Part shown: in pieces, positions 33,291 to 44,571 of the stretch
How positions within the stretch are numbered: position 1 is the stretch's first letter
Layout: each line of letters opens with the position of its first letter
The notes under the pieces: model-generated
What the model saw: only the letters and a program-made list of their open reading frames with translations
Told to the model about the DNA's origin: nothing
The model's database searches: none
Made by a program: the position numbers and the translations under genes
Assembly (NCBI GenBank): GCA_014529385.2
Contig: CM043950.1
Coordinates: 150,910,945-150,974,944, forward strand
Source of the DNA: Adiantum capillus-veneris
Lineage: Eukaryota > Streptophyta > Polypodiopsida > Polypodiales > Pteridaceae
DNA length: 64,000 bases
Direction: 5' to 3'

Positions 33291-34812
33291 CTATCTCTCA
33301 TGTCAAAGGTAACAATGTCTGCATGACTAATTCACTTGAATTGTTCTTGAAAGATCTTTATGAAGGTGATTGGCTTTCTATTGGAAGGTACTTGAGTACT
33401 CTAACAAAACAGGATGATTGGTCTGAACATGAATTCAAGAGGATACGCAGGAAAGCATATGGTTACTTTTTGAGGGATGGTTACTTGTGGAAGCATCCTA
33501 AACAAAAGGGTGCTACACTACAAAGGGTTATATGTAAAAAAGAGACTCAAGTAAAGCTCATGCAAGAGTTTCATGAGAGTCTATGGGCTGGACACAGGGG
33601 TGTGTGGGCAACCTTCTCCAAGTTGAAAGAAAAATACTGGTGGAAGGGTATGTATAAAGATGTATCTCAATTTGTAGAGTCATGTGTAACTTGTCAAATG
33701 TATTCAAATGTCCGACATCGTGATGGATTGCACCCTACATACCCACTAGCCATGCATTATAAATGGGTTGTGGATCTAGTCACAATGCCTTTAGGACTCT
33801 GGCAGATGAGGTACTTGGTTCTTGCACGAGAGGACCTAACTAATCAGGTTGAAGGAAGAGCATTAAGAGCTAAAACCACAGAAGCTGTGTGCAAATTCCT
33901 TCTTGATGAGGTGATTTGCCGTTATGGTTGTGTGGGAAAGATCACTGCAGACAGAGGTGAACTGGATGCCGAAGAAGCAAGGGAGTTCTTTTCTAAATTA
34001 GGAATCAATCTTTCTCTTACTACAGCTTACAACCCTGAAGGCAATGGAAAGAGTGAAAGAGGGCACCCTCCTATCATCAAAGCTTTGGCCACAACCCTGA
34101 AGGCAATGGAAAGAGTGAAAGAGGGCACCCTCCTATCATCAAAGCTTTGGCCAAGGCTTGCGAAGGAAGAGTTGGTGAGTGGCCAAAACTGTTACCATAC
34201 GCTTTATGGGCTGATCGTACAACACATAGCTCAGTAACTGGCTACATGCCTGCGGAGCTAATGCATGATCAAAAGCCAGTGATGCCGATTGAGGATACAA
34301 TTCCCACATGGAATGTACTACCTTGGCAAGAGGGGCTTAGTAGGGAAGATCTCCTTGCATTGCGCATAAGGCAACTAGAGAGAAGACCTGGAGACATTGA
34401 GGCTGCAAAAGAACGACTCAAAAATGCAAGATTGAAAAACAAGGACTACTTTGATAAGCGACATCGGCTCAGGAGCAAAGCAATTGACAAAGGTGACTGG
34501 GTTTTAGTGTATGATAGTAGCCTTGATAACCAACACACAGTCATGCGTAAGTTTTCAAAAAGATGGTTTGGACCATATGTTGTAAAACATGTGCATGAAA
34601 ATGCTACTTACAACTTGTCTGAACTAGATGGCACAGAAGTAAAGATTCCCATTGCAGGAAAAAGGATCAAAATGTTTAAGAGAAGAGGAGACAATGATCC
34701 AGAAAATGCTGATGAGGAAGAAGAGCAAAACACAGGTGAAGATCAAAGTGAAAATGAAGCTCTGGAATCATCCAGTGAAGATGAAAGCAAGGAAGATGTA
34801 CAAGAGGGCTGA
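33291..34812 (+). pseudogene. TE4 integrase with internal 62-bp duplication
   Basis: The zinc-binding part reads HESLWAGHRGVWATFSKLK with CVTCQ. The catalytic triad is present: Asp in MHYKWVVDLVTMPLG, Asp in ITADRGELDAEE and Glu in GNGKSERGH. Immediately after, a 62-bp segment (34029-34090) is repeated exactly or nearly so (34091-34152), shifting the frame. Translation resumes in another frame with WPKLLPYALWADRTTHSSV, a GPY-like segment (KRWFGPYVVKHV) and an acidic tail (about 50 residues, Glu/Asp-rich) ending at 34812. Confidence 0.88.
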
Positions 34813-34857
34813 TCTTACAAAGAAATAATTTGGCACATACCGGAGGATGTGCAGGTT

Positions 34858-34870
34858 TAGAGGGGGTGGA
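34858..34870 (+). other. TE4 polypurine tract
   Basis: AGAGGGGGTGGA directly precedes the 3' LTR TGTCGTG. Confidence 0.8.
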
Positions 34871-36238
34871 TGTCGTGTTGTGACATGTACATAGTGGGAA
34901 CACATGCTACAAGAGTTATCTTGTAACTTTTTAGATACATAATTATATTTCCTATAATGTACATATGCATATGTAAGTATAAAAATAATCTTTCTATCTC
35001 ATCTTATTATTTATCTCAAGGGTAATGTATTCTTACTTTACCATCAAAAAAATACTATGGGAAAAGTGTCAATAGCTCAGCCTCTTTAACTTGGGGCAAA
35101 AAGCATTGATTCTTTATTTCTACTATTTCATTATCATCTCACACCCTAGCTAGATCCTATATCTAGGGCAAACTCCAATATATATATATTCTATGTATTT
35201 TTTATACTTTTCTTATATTTCTTTTTAAATAGCTACTAGGAGAGAATCAAATCCTAGTGGGACACTAGGTGGCATGATTTCAAAGATACACTTATTTTAA
35301 TGCATTATTACAAGCATGGTTACAAAACTTTGTCAAGGAGAAATGTCATGCTTTCATATGGCATGAGGTGTCCTTGGGAATTAAATGAAAGTCAAGGCTA
35401 AGGAGACCACATGAAGACTTTTGCTGCCATAAATGGACCCTATTTTGATGAATTTTTTATACAAGGTTCCAATCCGAATTGGAGAATGATTTTAAAATAA
35501 AAATCGTAGCTAATGAGCTGAAGTTTCTGCCCATATTTTTATTTTTTTATTTGGAGCTACGGTTGAGGAGATATGATCAAAATACCGGACCCCAGTCTGC
35601 CCACATCATGCAGACAGCTCATTTCCAACTTTTCCAATTCCTGTTCACACTGGCTCCTCTCTTCTTGTGTAAACCCTTGTGGGTTCCCTTCACCTATAAA
35701 AGGGGACCTCTTCTTCCTTGGAAGGAACTCAAGCATTCAAGCCATTGATGAGAGGAATTCTTGAGGGAGTGAGTAGTAATGCCTAATTGTACTTAGCCCC
35801 ATTAACATAAGCCCAAGCCTATACTTTCTCCTAGAGGAAAACTAGCCATTCTTGTACGCCATCCTTGGAGGATCAACTCTAATCAAAGAAGGTGTTGTAC
35901 TTGGCGTATCAATCAAAGTGGAATTATCCACTCTTCTTCTCTCTCCATCAATAATGGTGCCGAAGGGTTTCAAGTAAGATGTGTTCTACATTGATGTTTC
36001 TTGATTTCTTGTTGTTTTCATTTTCATCTCTAATCCAACATATATATATATGTATCTAATCTCATCTCCTTAACCAAACCTATCTCTCTCATTCATTCAT
36101 CCTCTCTAGGTTCTCTTTGCTACAGGTACATCTCTTCCCGCAGTATCCTTATTGCTTACGGGCAAGAATAGGGCTTGGGAGGGAAACTTCTCATCTCTTC
36201 ACTTCTCTCATATCTACATTTCTCACATACTATCCTAG

Positions 36239-36457
36239 ATGAATAACCCACATGATGATCATTTCTATCGCTTCCACTCTGTACGATCTATTAGAATTAA
36301 CGTATGGATTAGCCGTAAAATACACTTTCAACAACGTATAGTGTTTCTCTTCGGCCCTGAAAGGCTCAATGAAATACTTCTATCACCGAATCCCATCATA
36401 CTACCTCTCATAGACTATAAGTTTTCTTTTGATGTAAGCGTAGTTATCTTGCTATGA
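36239..36457 (+). CDS. Small ORF A, copy in the TE4 3' LTR
   Basis: Intact, 72 codons, identical to the 5' LTR copy except for Asp-to-Asn and Asn-to-Lys changes and a few silent changes. Being in the 3' LTR it would not be in the leader of this element's own transcript unless the 3' LTR acts as a promoter. Its integrity simply reflects LTR copying. Confidence 0.65.
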   Translation: MNNPHDDHFYRFHSVRSIRINVWISRKIHFQQRIVFLFGPERLNEILLSPNPIILPLIDYKFSFDVSVVILL

Positions 36458-36666
36458 ACCAAGAGGATTTGTACACACAATTAATCCCAATCACTAGACA
36501 AAATATATATATTATGGTAAGCACAAAACTACAATTCCAAAGAATAATTCGTAGCCTATTTGGTCAGCCAAGATTGAATGCCATTAACTCATCCATTAAC
36601 CCTTTCATATTACCCATGATACGATATGACCATAGCCTTGATGTTTTCATCTTCGTATTGTTTTGA
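36454..36666 (+). CDS. Small ORF B, copy in the TE4 3' LTR
   Basis: Intact, 70 codons, with an ATGA overlap with ORF A. One residue differs from the 5' copy (Thr to Ile after LQFQR), and silent changes lie near the C-terminus. Confidence 0.65.
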   Translation: MNQEDLYTQLIPITRQNIYIMVSTKLQFQRIIRSLFGQPRLNAINSSINPFILPMIRYDHSLDVFIFVLF

Positions 36667-36873
36667 CATTCTCTTTTGCGTTCTTTCTTTGTGTGTGTGT
36701 GAGTGCAAGAGAGAAAGGGTGAGTCTTCTTTGATTGCACTTCTTTCATAACCCTAGTCTTCATGGCATCTATGGTTTAACTCCTTCATATAGTTTTTGTT
36801 GAGTTCTCTCACAAACTCTCACAGCCATAAGCCCGGTGCTTTCCTGGCAAGACCGCAAATTTCTCGACAACGG

Positions 36874-37857
36874 TTAGTTGGATTCCTGACAAGAGAACGA
36901 AGGATAAGAATGATAAAGACGCGGCTACCTACCAAAGAATGTCAGTTTTGCTTTTTGTTGGTGCAAAAAAGTATCACATGAAATTCACAATTTAATATTT
37001 TTATTTTCTCTCTCTAAGCCGACATGGAACTTCTTACAGGGCCCAAAAGTGAGTCCAACTTTCTCCTAATGAGTACCACATGGTGCCCACAAGGAAAGAG
37101 CTCACTCTCTCTCACTCCTCTTATGCCCATAATGAGCTGAGGGCTCATCACATATACACCACAAACTTCTTGCCTCCCAGCACATGTGGGTTTTCAAATT
37201 GGCACGTGGCACTCCCACATTGTTCCCCCCATCCAAGCTCTCAAGAGCTCCAAGTATAACTCGCGTAAAAAAACCTTTCCTTCCTACCACTTTCAGGCAA
37301 TGCCATTTCTTGCTCAATGCTCATATGCCTGAGTTACAAAATCCACTTGAAAGTTGTGGTTCGCAACTTCCAACATTGCAAACCCCACCTCATCTCGACT
37401 CCATCAATCCCTTCAACCGAGGCCACAAAAATGGGAAAAAAAACACCTGTCCACATTCCACTGCCTGCTGTCAACTTTAGCCTGATATATGTTGGCCATC
37501 ACATCTCCAACCGATGAGCCATCAAATGTGGCTAGCTTCACATGATACACCCTACCTCATGGACCTTTGGTGGAGAAGCTAAAAAACTTTGAGATGGCAC
37601 ACCTAACCATGCGGTCAACTTGACACACACCTCGCCTCTAGAAAATTTCAACTAGCCATACCATGACCTTTCAAGCTCCAATTGACAATTCGAAAAGACT
37701 GACATGATTTGCAAATGAAGCACTTGTCAATTCTATCCATTGATATCAACTATGATACGTGTATCCACTTGCCCTGTATATCGAGGATCTGCAAAGCTTT
37801 TCAAAGTGGAACTACCATAACTTTCATTCTAGAGTTCCGTTTGAGGAGCTGTCTAGA
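36874..37857. other. Spacer between TE4 and TE5, no gene seen
   Basis: About 1 kb of unique-looking sequence. Before insertion of TE4 it adjoined position 26797, just upstream of the decayed gene on the minus strand, so it may hold that gene's 5' flank. No convincing frame was found. Confidence 0.5.
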
Positions 37858-37861
37858 CCGT

Positions 37862-39619
37862 TGGTACAGCCAAATGCTGTCGACGGTAGAAGATGGCCCA
37901 TGCAGTGATATATATGCAAGTTGGTGCATGGTATGGTGATAGTGTGGCTGCAGCAAGGTGGATGTGGAAATGTATGTTTAATGTGGCTCTCTAGGACGAT
38001 GGTATGCTGCTACGTGCTAAATTGGATGGTGGCCTCATGTGTCCAAAGTGATGGTTTTGTATGCTGAAATGTGGTATTCAAGATGCTCTAGAAGCTCGTC
38101 CAAACAGCTCATCAAACGGAGCCGTGCCAGATATGGCAAGTGGAAGTGGGATGCGTTTGCAGATCCTTACCGGATTGGGCGAGCACAGGTGGTTGGTCAA
38201 GGCGGGTGTGAAATCATACATGGGAAGTGCTCGAGTTGTGGAGCACGCCGGTCTTTTTGGATTGAGAATCGGGCTTCTGGATGGAAAGTTATGGACAATC
38301 AAGTTTAGACAAGGGCCAGTTTTGAGGCGGTTGGGAGCCGCATTGGTAAGCGTGCTTGCTGGGAGATTTTGGGCCTCGACTAGGTTCTTGAATTTTGGAT
38401 GCACTGCATGGAGTTAGCCGAAATTTGCGGCTCACCGATCGGAGTCATGGTCACCGTGATGCGCCCACTTCAAGTTGACAAACAATCGCGGCAGGGGGAA
38501 AACTTGGTTTTTTTCCATTTTTGCGGCTGGCTATTTAGGGGTGTGAAGTGGTTGAAATGCGATAGAGCTCAAAAGGTTCAAAGCTGGCAAGGGGTAGCTG
38601 GATGAGATGGGTGTTTGGCCAACTCGAGCACACGAAGCACTGACCACACAGAAAACCGACACTAAGCCCCCTTGGCTATAAATGCAAAGGAAAAAGCTTG
38701 GATAGACTTGGAAAAAGGGAAGGAAAGTTAACTCATAAGGAGGAGGTTAAAAAAACAAAAGGAAAGCTTAAATAAGGAGGAGGTTAAAAAAACGAAAGGA
38801 AAGCTTAAGTAAGTGAGGGCAGTGGCGCCAGGCTTCACTGCCAAATAAAGCATGTTTTTTCTTGGCCTTGGAAGGAGGAGGGAGAAAAGAAAAGGGAGGC
38901 AGCGTTTTCGACGAGAGCAGTTTTTTTCTTTTTTTCCTTTGGCTTGGGGAGAAGGAGGAAGGGGCTTTCAGGTGTGCTCGACAGTCGGAGCCGACACACG
39001 ATGGTGAAGTGTGGTCCATTAAGCGACCCGAGAGCACGAGGGCTCGGAGGAAGAGGGAGCCAGCTCAGGCTACCAAGAGGAAAGGCTGCTGTCGAAGCGA
39101 AGCCAGAGTTGAATTTTTTCGTCGATGTGTGTGCCGACGTAGTCAAGTGGCGAGGGAGGTGTATGCCCCTCTGTGTGAAGTAGGTGATGGCCTTGTTACG
39201 ACCAAGAGCAGGCCATATGGATTTTGTACATATGTTTTTGTTTTGAAGGAGAAGCTTTCATTGTCGGTTTTGGCGTCGTCTTTCCCCCCTTCCCCCCTTT
39301 CTTCTTTGCTCGTCTCCAGGGTGTGTGGTGCCGGTGTGTGTGAGCGTGTGCATCCCCCCGGGCCCCCTGTGTGTGTGAGAGAGAAAGAGAGAGAGAGGTG
39401 TTGAGTTATGGAAGAGCTGGAAGCAGGCAAGATCGGTGTGATAGCTGTCCGAGGATTGTGCCGAGCGTGTGTGCGTTGGGCGAAGTGCAGGCGAGGCCCT
39501 GCTAGTGTGAATGGTCTTTTTTGAAGGTGTTTTCAAGAGGACAGGGGTGCTGTGAATACGGTGAGCTATATAGGGGCAATTGTTTGTGTGTCGGGTGTGT
39601 TTCCTATTCCCCCTCTCCA
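37862..39619 (+). repeat. TE5 5' LTR (1,758 bp)
   Basis: TATA box GGCTATAAATGC lies at about 38679-38690. It contains a near-tandem AAGGAGGAGGTTAAAAAAAC unit twice (about 38738-38800) that is single in the 3' LTR. An open 180-codon frame at 38862-39404 is not kept in the other LTR. Confidence 0.88.
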
Positions 39620-39624
39620 ACTTC

Positions 39625-39644
39625 TGGATCCCCCACGGAGGAGC
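39625..39644 (+). other. TE5 primer-binding site
   Basis: TGGATCCCCCACGGAGGAGC lies 5 nt after the LTR end. It resembles the TE1 site (TGGTGCCCCCACTGAGG) apart from a few bases. Confidence 0.65.
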
Positions 39645-39682
39645 ACATTGATTGATCCCTGGTGATACGTTTGTAAGGAAAA

Positions 39683-41625
39683 ATGTGGCAGAGTGTTGGT
39701 CCGATTTTCAATGGTGATGAAGATGTGAATGAGTGGCTGGCAGATTTTGAGTTATTTATGCTCTCATTGCAAATGTGAAGTGATGAAGAAAAGTTGGAGA
39801 CAGTTCCGTTGGTGCTGCGAGGAAAAGCGAAGGCATGGTTCGATGGTCTCGAAGCTGCAAGTAAGCAGGATTGGGTTGGTTTTCGAGAGCGGTTTCTCTA
39901 AAAGTTTCACAAAGTGGTGTCAGTTGCTGAAGCGGATGCAAAGATTAAAGGGCTGCGACAAGATGTAAGTGGAAATTTTGATGCTTTTGTTGATAAGTTC
40001 GAAGCTTGTTGGAGTGATCTGGTTGCTGCCACCCAAGTGGTCAATGCGGATGGTTTCAAGATGGAGAAATTCCTAGCTTGCCTGTGTCCTCAAGTTCGAG
40101 ATAAGGTGGATGATGAAGAGCCAAAGACTTATGCCGAGGCAGTCAGAGTTGCCAGGGTAAAGAGCAAGAAAATGAAAAGAAAGCTGGAGTTAAGCTTGTT
40201 AAAGCCTGCAGATTGTGTGCATGTTGAAGCAGCAGTTTGTTCTATGGCCCCGTCGAGGATGGTGCCATTGATGCGAAGTGTGGAGCCTGTTAGGGTAAGG
40301 CCTATGATTGACTATGTTCCTTGGGAATTACCTGTTGTTGGTGAAGCATCTATTCCATTTGTGGAAGAGCTTGTCAATGAAGATGAGCCTTTTATTGAAG
40401 AGAGCCCATGTGTAGAGGAGTTAGCAGATGCCAAGTGTCCAATGCAACTTCAAGAGGTGGAGCCTGTTCTCGTGGAGTGCTTGTATGAAAGGGTAACAGA
40501 TCGTGGCCAAATGGTTGGTGCCCATAGCTTGGGATTGGATGACGATGGTCCAGCTTTTGTGGAGTAGCTAGAGGATGATGATGCACGTGCCGAATCGGCC
40601 TATGGTAAAGATGATGATGCTACAAGCTCAATTTTCTAGGAAACGAGTGAGGAGGATAGAGATACAAGCTAGGAGATAGAATCAGAAGGGTCTATGTTGG
40701 TAAAGGTAAAGTTACCTTGTTATATGCATGAAGATGTGGTGGTTTCCACTATGGATGAAGAGCAGGGAAGAGTGTCAGAGCTTGGGAATAGAGACATGCA
40801 GGTGAGGGTGCTATGTGGCACCATGCTAATGACGATGCTCATCAAGGTAGCGATGGAAGGTGCTTTGATTGTACAGCAGATACAAAAGTTTCCCAAGAAG
40901 GAGAGTGTTGTTGCGGCTAAGGAAGAAGAACAGGTTGAAGAAGATGGCATGCAAGAGATATTGGACGCTCATAAAGAAGAAGATCATCTCTAGCTAGACA
41001 TGGCTTGCACGAGAGATGCCTTGGATACGGGTGCTTTTGAGCAGGTATGCTTGGATGATGAGGTTGATTGGGGGTTTGATGACCCGGTGGGTCACATGGA
41101 TGACGAGACACAGGTGCTTGCTGAGAAATCTTTGACCAGAATGCAGGTGATACGAGGGTCAGCCCCTCTACAGCTGACGATTCCTTTCGGAGAGCAAAAG
41201 TCTGCTGCTATGGTGGTGCCGACAGAGGCAGGTATGGAGGTGAATATAGAATTGATGGTGACTGGAGTGCCTATATTGAAAGAGTTGACCGTTAAGCGGA
41301 GTGGTCCTTTTGAGCATGAAGAGGCATCCAAGGGTGTGGACTTGTTCGAGCTGTCAAAGGAAATTTGCATATGGTGGTTGAAGGGGATGCTGATAAACAC
41401 AACTGTGTAGTGGGCTGTCGAACAGGTGCAAAATTTTCTCGAAGAGGATCTCGCTTTATATGGCTGGGAGGGAGGGCATGGTATATTCAATGTGAATATG
41501 ATGATGTACACTCGGAGAGTGGTGATGCTTTTGGTGGTGTTTTTTGGGAAGTGGACAATATTCCTATGGATGCTTGGAGCAATGGAAGAATGGAGAGAAC
41601 AACTTATGTGGATTGTTGGCTAGAT
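39683..41625 (+). pseudogene. TE5 single long frame: gag-like N-terminus and acidic tail
   Basis: From ATG 39683 one frame can be followed for about 650 codons with no indel, only stops: TGA 39776, TAA 39899, TAG 40565, 40637, 40670, 40991 and 41408. The first 220 residues are gag-like (PIFNGDEDVNEWLADFELFM, KAKAWFDGLEA, LACLCPQVRDKV). The remainder is rich in Glu/Asp/Val (VEELVNEDEPFIEESPCVEE) without a zinc knuckle or protease. The role would be a structural protein for its own RNA. The acidic part is not recognised. Confidence 0.7.
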
Positions 41626-41874
41626 GCCTTGGTGCGGCAATATGTGAGCATGTTACAGGTGGATGGACATGATCAATGTCAGGTGTTTGACTCTGGTCGA
41701 TGATAGTGGAAAAAGCAGGGGGTTGGGCAACCCGCATGAACAAAGGCAGCGGGTAGTAGATACCAGGTTTTGTACATATGTTAGGTGGTTTTGTGGTGTA
41801 CAGAGAGTTTGTTTTGGTGGGGCAGTTTTTTTAGTGCAATAAGCGTGTTTGTGGTTGAACATAAATGTTCAACA

Positions 41875-41888
41875 AGGGGGTGGGCAAT
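41875..41888 (+). other. TE5 polypurine tract region
   Basis: AAGGGGGTGGGCAA lies next to the 3' LTR. Confidence 0.7.
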
Positions 41889-41890
41889 GA

Positions 41891-43615
41891 TGGTACAGCC
41901 AAATGCTGTCGACAGTAGAAGATGGCCCACGCAGTGATATATATGCAAGCTGGTGCATGGTATGGTGATAGTGCGGCTATGAAGTGTGGCTGCAGCGAGG
42001 TGGATGTGGAAATGTATGTTTGATGTGGCTTTCTAGGCCGATGGTATGCTGCCAAGTGCTAAATTGGATGGTGGCCTCATGTGTTCGAAGTGATGGTTTT
42101 GTGTGCCGAAATGTGGTATTCAAGATGCTCTAGAAGCTTGTCCAAACAGCTTATCAAACGGAGCCCGGATGTGCCAAATATGGCAAGTGGAAGTGGGATG
42201 CGTTTGCAGATCCTCGCCGGATTGGGCGAGCACATGTGGTTAGTCAAGGTGGGTGTGAAATCATACACGGGAAGTGCTCGAGTTGTGGAGCACACCGGTC
42301 TCTTTGGATTGAGAATCGGGCTTATGGATGGAAAGTTATGGACAATCAAGTTTTGACAGGGGCCAGTTTTGTGGCAGTTGGGAGCCGCATGGGTAAGCGT
42401 GCCTACTGGGAGATTTTGGGCCTCGACTAGGTTCTTGAATTTTGGATGCACTGCATGGAGTTAGCCGAAATTTGCGGCTCACCGATCGGAGTCATGGTCA
42501 CCGTGATGCGCCCACTTCAAGTTGACAAACAATCGCGACAGAGGGAAAACTTGGTTTTTTTCCATTTTTGCGGCGGCTGGTTATTTAGGGGTGTGAAGTG
42601 GTTGAAATGCGATAGAGCTCAAAAGGTTCAAAGCTGGCAAGGGGTATCTGGATGAGATGGGTGTTTGGCCAACTCGAGCGCACGAAGCACCAACCACATA
42701 GAAAACCGGCACTAAGCCCCCTTGGCTATAAATGCAAAGGAAAAAGCTGGAAAAAGGGAAGGAAAGTTAACTCATAAGGAGGAGGTTAAAAAAACAAAAG
42801 GAAAGCTTAAGTAAGTGAGGGCAGTGGCGCCGGGCTTCACTGCCAAATAAAGCATGTTTTTTCTTGGCCTTGGAAGAAGAAGGGAGAAAAGAAAAAGGCG
42901 GCAGCGTTTTCGACGAGAGGAGGTTTTTTCTTTTTTTCCTTTGGCTTGGGGAGAAGGAGGAAGGAGCTTTCGGGTGTGCTCGACAGTCAGAGCCGACACA
43001 AGATGGTGAAGTGTGGTCCGTGAAGTGACCCGAGAGCACGAGGGCTCGGAAGAAGAGGGAGCCAACGAAGGCTACCAAGAGGAAAGGCTGCTATCGAAGC
43101 GAAGCCAGAGTTGAATTTTCTCGTCGATGTGTGTGCCGACGTAGTCAAGTGGCGAGGGAGGTGTGTGCCCCTCTGTGTGAAGTAGGTGATGGCCTTGTTG
43201 CGACCAAAGGCCATATGGATTTTGTACAGGTGTTTTTGTTTTGAAGGAGAAGCTTTCATTGTCGGTTTTGGCGTCGTCTTTCTCCCCTTCCCCCCTTTCT
43301 TCTTTGCTCGTCTCCAAGGTATGTGGTGCCGGTGTGTGTGAGCGTGTGCATCCCCCCGGGCCCCCTGTGTGTGTGAGAGAGAAAGAGAGAGAGGTATTGA
43401 GTTGTGGAAGAGCTGGAAGTGGGTAAGATCGATGTGGTAGCTGTCCGAGGATTGTGCCGAGCGTGTGTACGTTGGGCGAAGTGCACGCGAGGCCTTGCTA
43501 GTGTGAATGATCTTTTTTGAAGGTGTTTTCGAGAGGACAGGGGTGCTGTGAATACCCTGAGCTATATAGGGACAATTGTTTGTGTGTCGGGTGTGTTCCC
43601 CATTTCCCCTCTCCA
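41891..43615 (+). repeat. TE5 3' LTR (1,725 bp)
   Basis: A copy of 37862-39619 with several small indels. The TATA motif GGCTATAAATGC is kept near 42724. It ends CTCTCCA before CCGT. Confidence 0.88.
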
Positions 43616-43619
43616 CCGT

Positions 43620-44571
43620 CTCATAGAGCATCCCAAAGTACATCACCTTCCAAGGAATCATTCTTGCACTTTGGGCACCTCAACCTACCATCCAAATTGG
43701 CCCTTTTGGGATCCCTCATGGCCTAAAAAATTGCACCAAGCATACATTTCAACCACCACTTGCATATCGAGGTCCTTCATACTTGCTTTAGCATCTTGTC
43801 AAGCACGTGTATACACCCATAGCACTACTCTATACTTCTCGCAGCATTGACCAACTTTGGTTGCACCCACGTTGGTTATGGTTTTGGTTATATCCATGTG
43901 TACTCACTTTTGGTTTTGGTTATGATTATGAACATTGTTATGGTTATGGTAATGGTTTTGATCATGGCCATGGTTATGGAATTGATGTATGGTTTTGGTT
44001 CTGAAAATTTGTTATGGTTATGGTTATGGCTTTAGAATCTTGTGATGGTTATGGTTATGGTTTTGAACTCATGTTATGGTTATCATATGGTTTTAGAATC
44101 ATGTTATGGTACAAGAGCAGGGCCAGTAAGCTCTAAGACATTTTTAATGGATGCAAAGCATTGGATTGCATTGGTCGCAAGATATGCACAACGATAGTGG
44201 GGCTAGTTGTGGGATGTGTGCAGCAAGAGTAACACTAGAGGGTGTTGAAAAAAAATATGGTGCTTACTATTGTCTTGGTTGATATGCATGTTGAATGTGG
44301 TGCACTTCAAAAAAACACAACAAGTGCTTGATGAGCTTCCTAGTAAAAAATGTCCCCTCTTGGAATGCACTAATTGTGAGATGTGCACAACAAGAACAAC
44401 GCTAAAGTTCGAAGTGTGTACTACATGTATGGGGGTAACGCATGCAATGAAGAGGATCCATCTCTTTAATCCCACAACAGAGACCGTTTCCGACCGTTTC
44501 CATCCACTCTTCATGCACAATATCACTATCAGCAGCCCTGCGGCCCTCACAACCTTTTTCATCAAAGCACC
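43620..44571. other. Spacer with a (TATGGT)-like minisatellite
   Basis: At about 43866-44110 the plus strand is built from degenerate hexamers GGTTAT/GGTTTT (TATGGTTATGGTTTTGG). It gives open frames of Gly-Tyr-Phe or Leu-Trp-Met repeats that I treat as repeat-derived. The rest has no supported gene. Confidence 0.7.

Larger units (their letters stand above)
26798..36869 (+). mobile_element. TE4: full-length Ty3/gypsy element with 2-kb LTRs
   Basis: Two direct repeats (26798-28794 and 34871-36869) enclose PBS, gag, protease, RT, RNase H, integrase and PPT in Ty3 order. The 4 bp ACGG flanks both sides (26794-26797 and 36870-36873), a target-site duplication. The LTRs differ at roughly 30-40 sites by eye, so insertion is fairly recent, but gag-pol carries stops (29736, 30714, 32735), a frameshift between protease and RT, and a 62-bp duplication in integrase. 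Protease and RT motifs are unlike common plant Tat or chromovirus elements. Each LTR contains the small ORF pair A-B. Confidence 0.93.
34871..36869 (+). repeat. TE4 3' LTR (1,999 bp)
   Basis: This is a direct copy of 26798-28794, beginning TGTCGTGTTGTGACATG and ending CTCGACA before the target duplication ACGG. It includes the same TATA box and the small ORFs A and B. Confidence 0.92.
37862..43615 (+). mobile_element. TE5: gag-only, non-autonomous LTR retrotransposon
   Basis: Direct repeats at 37862-39619 and 41891-43615 (ends TGGTACAG and CTCTCCA) flank a 2.3-kb interior with PBS, one long frame and PPT. CCGT occurs on both sides (37858-37861, 43616-43619) as a target duplication. The interior holds a Gag-like N-terminus but no protease, RT or integrase, so mobility would need enzymes from another element. 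The PBS resembles that of TE1, so a Tat-like element is a plausible donor. That link is inference. Confidence 0.88.

Noticed and set aside
38862-39404. 180-codon ORF in the TE5 5' LTR, considered as another LTR-encoded protein
   Set aside because: The frame is not preserved in the 3' LTR, has low-complexity composition and no homologue in the window, unlike ORFs A and B.
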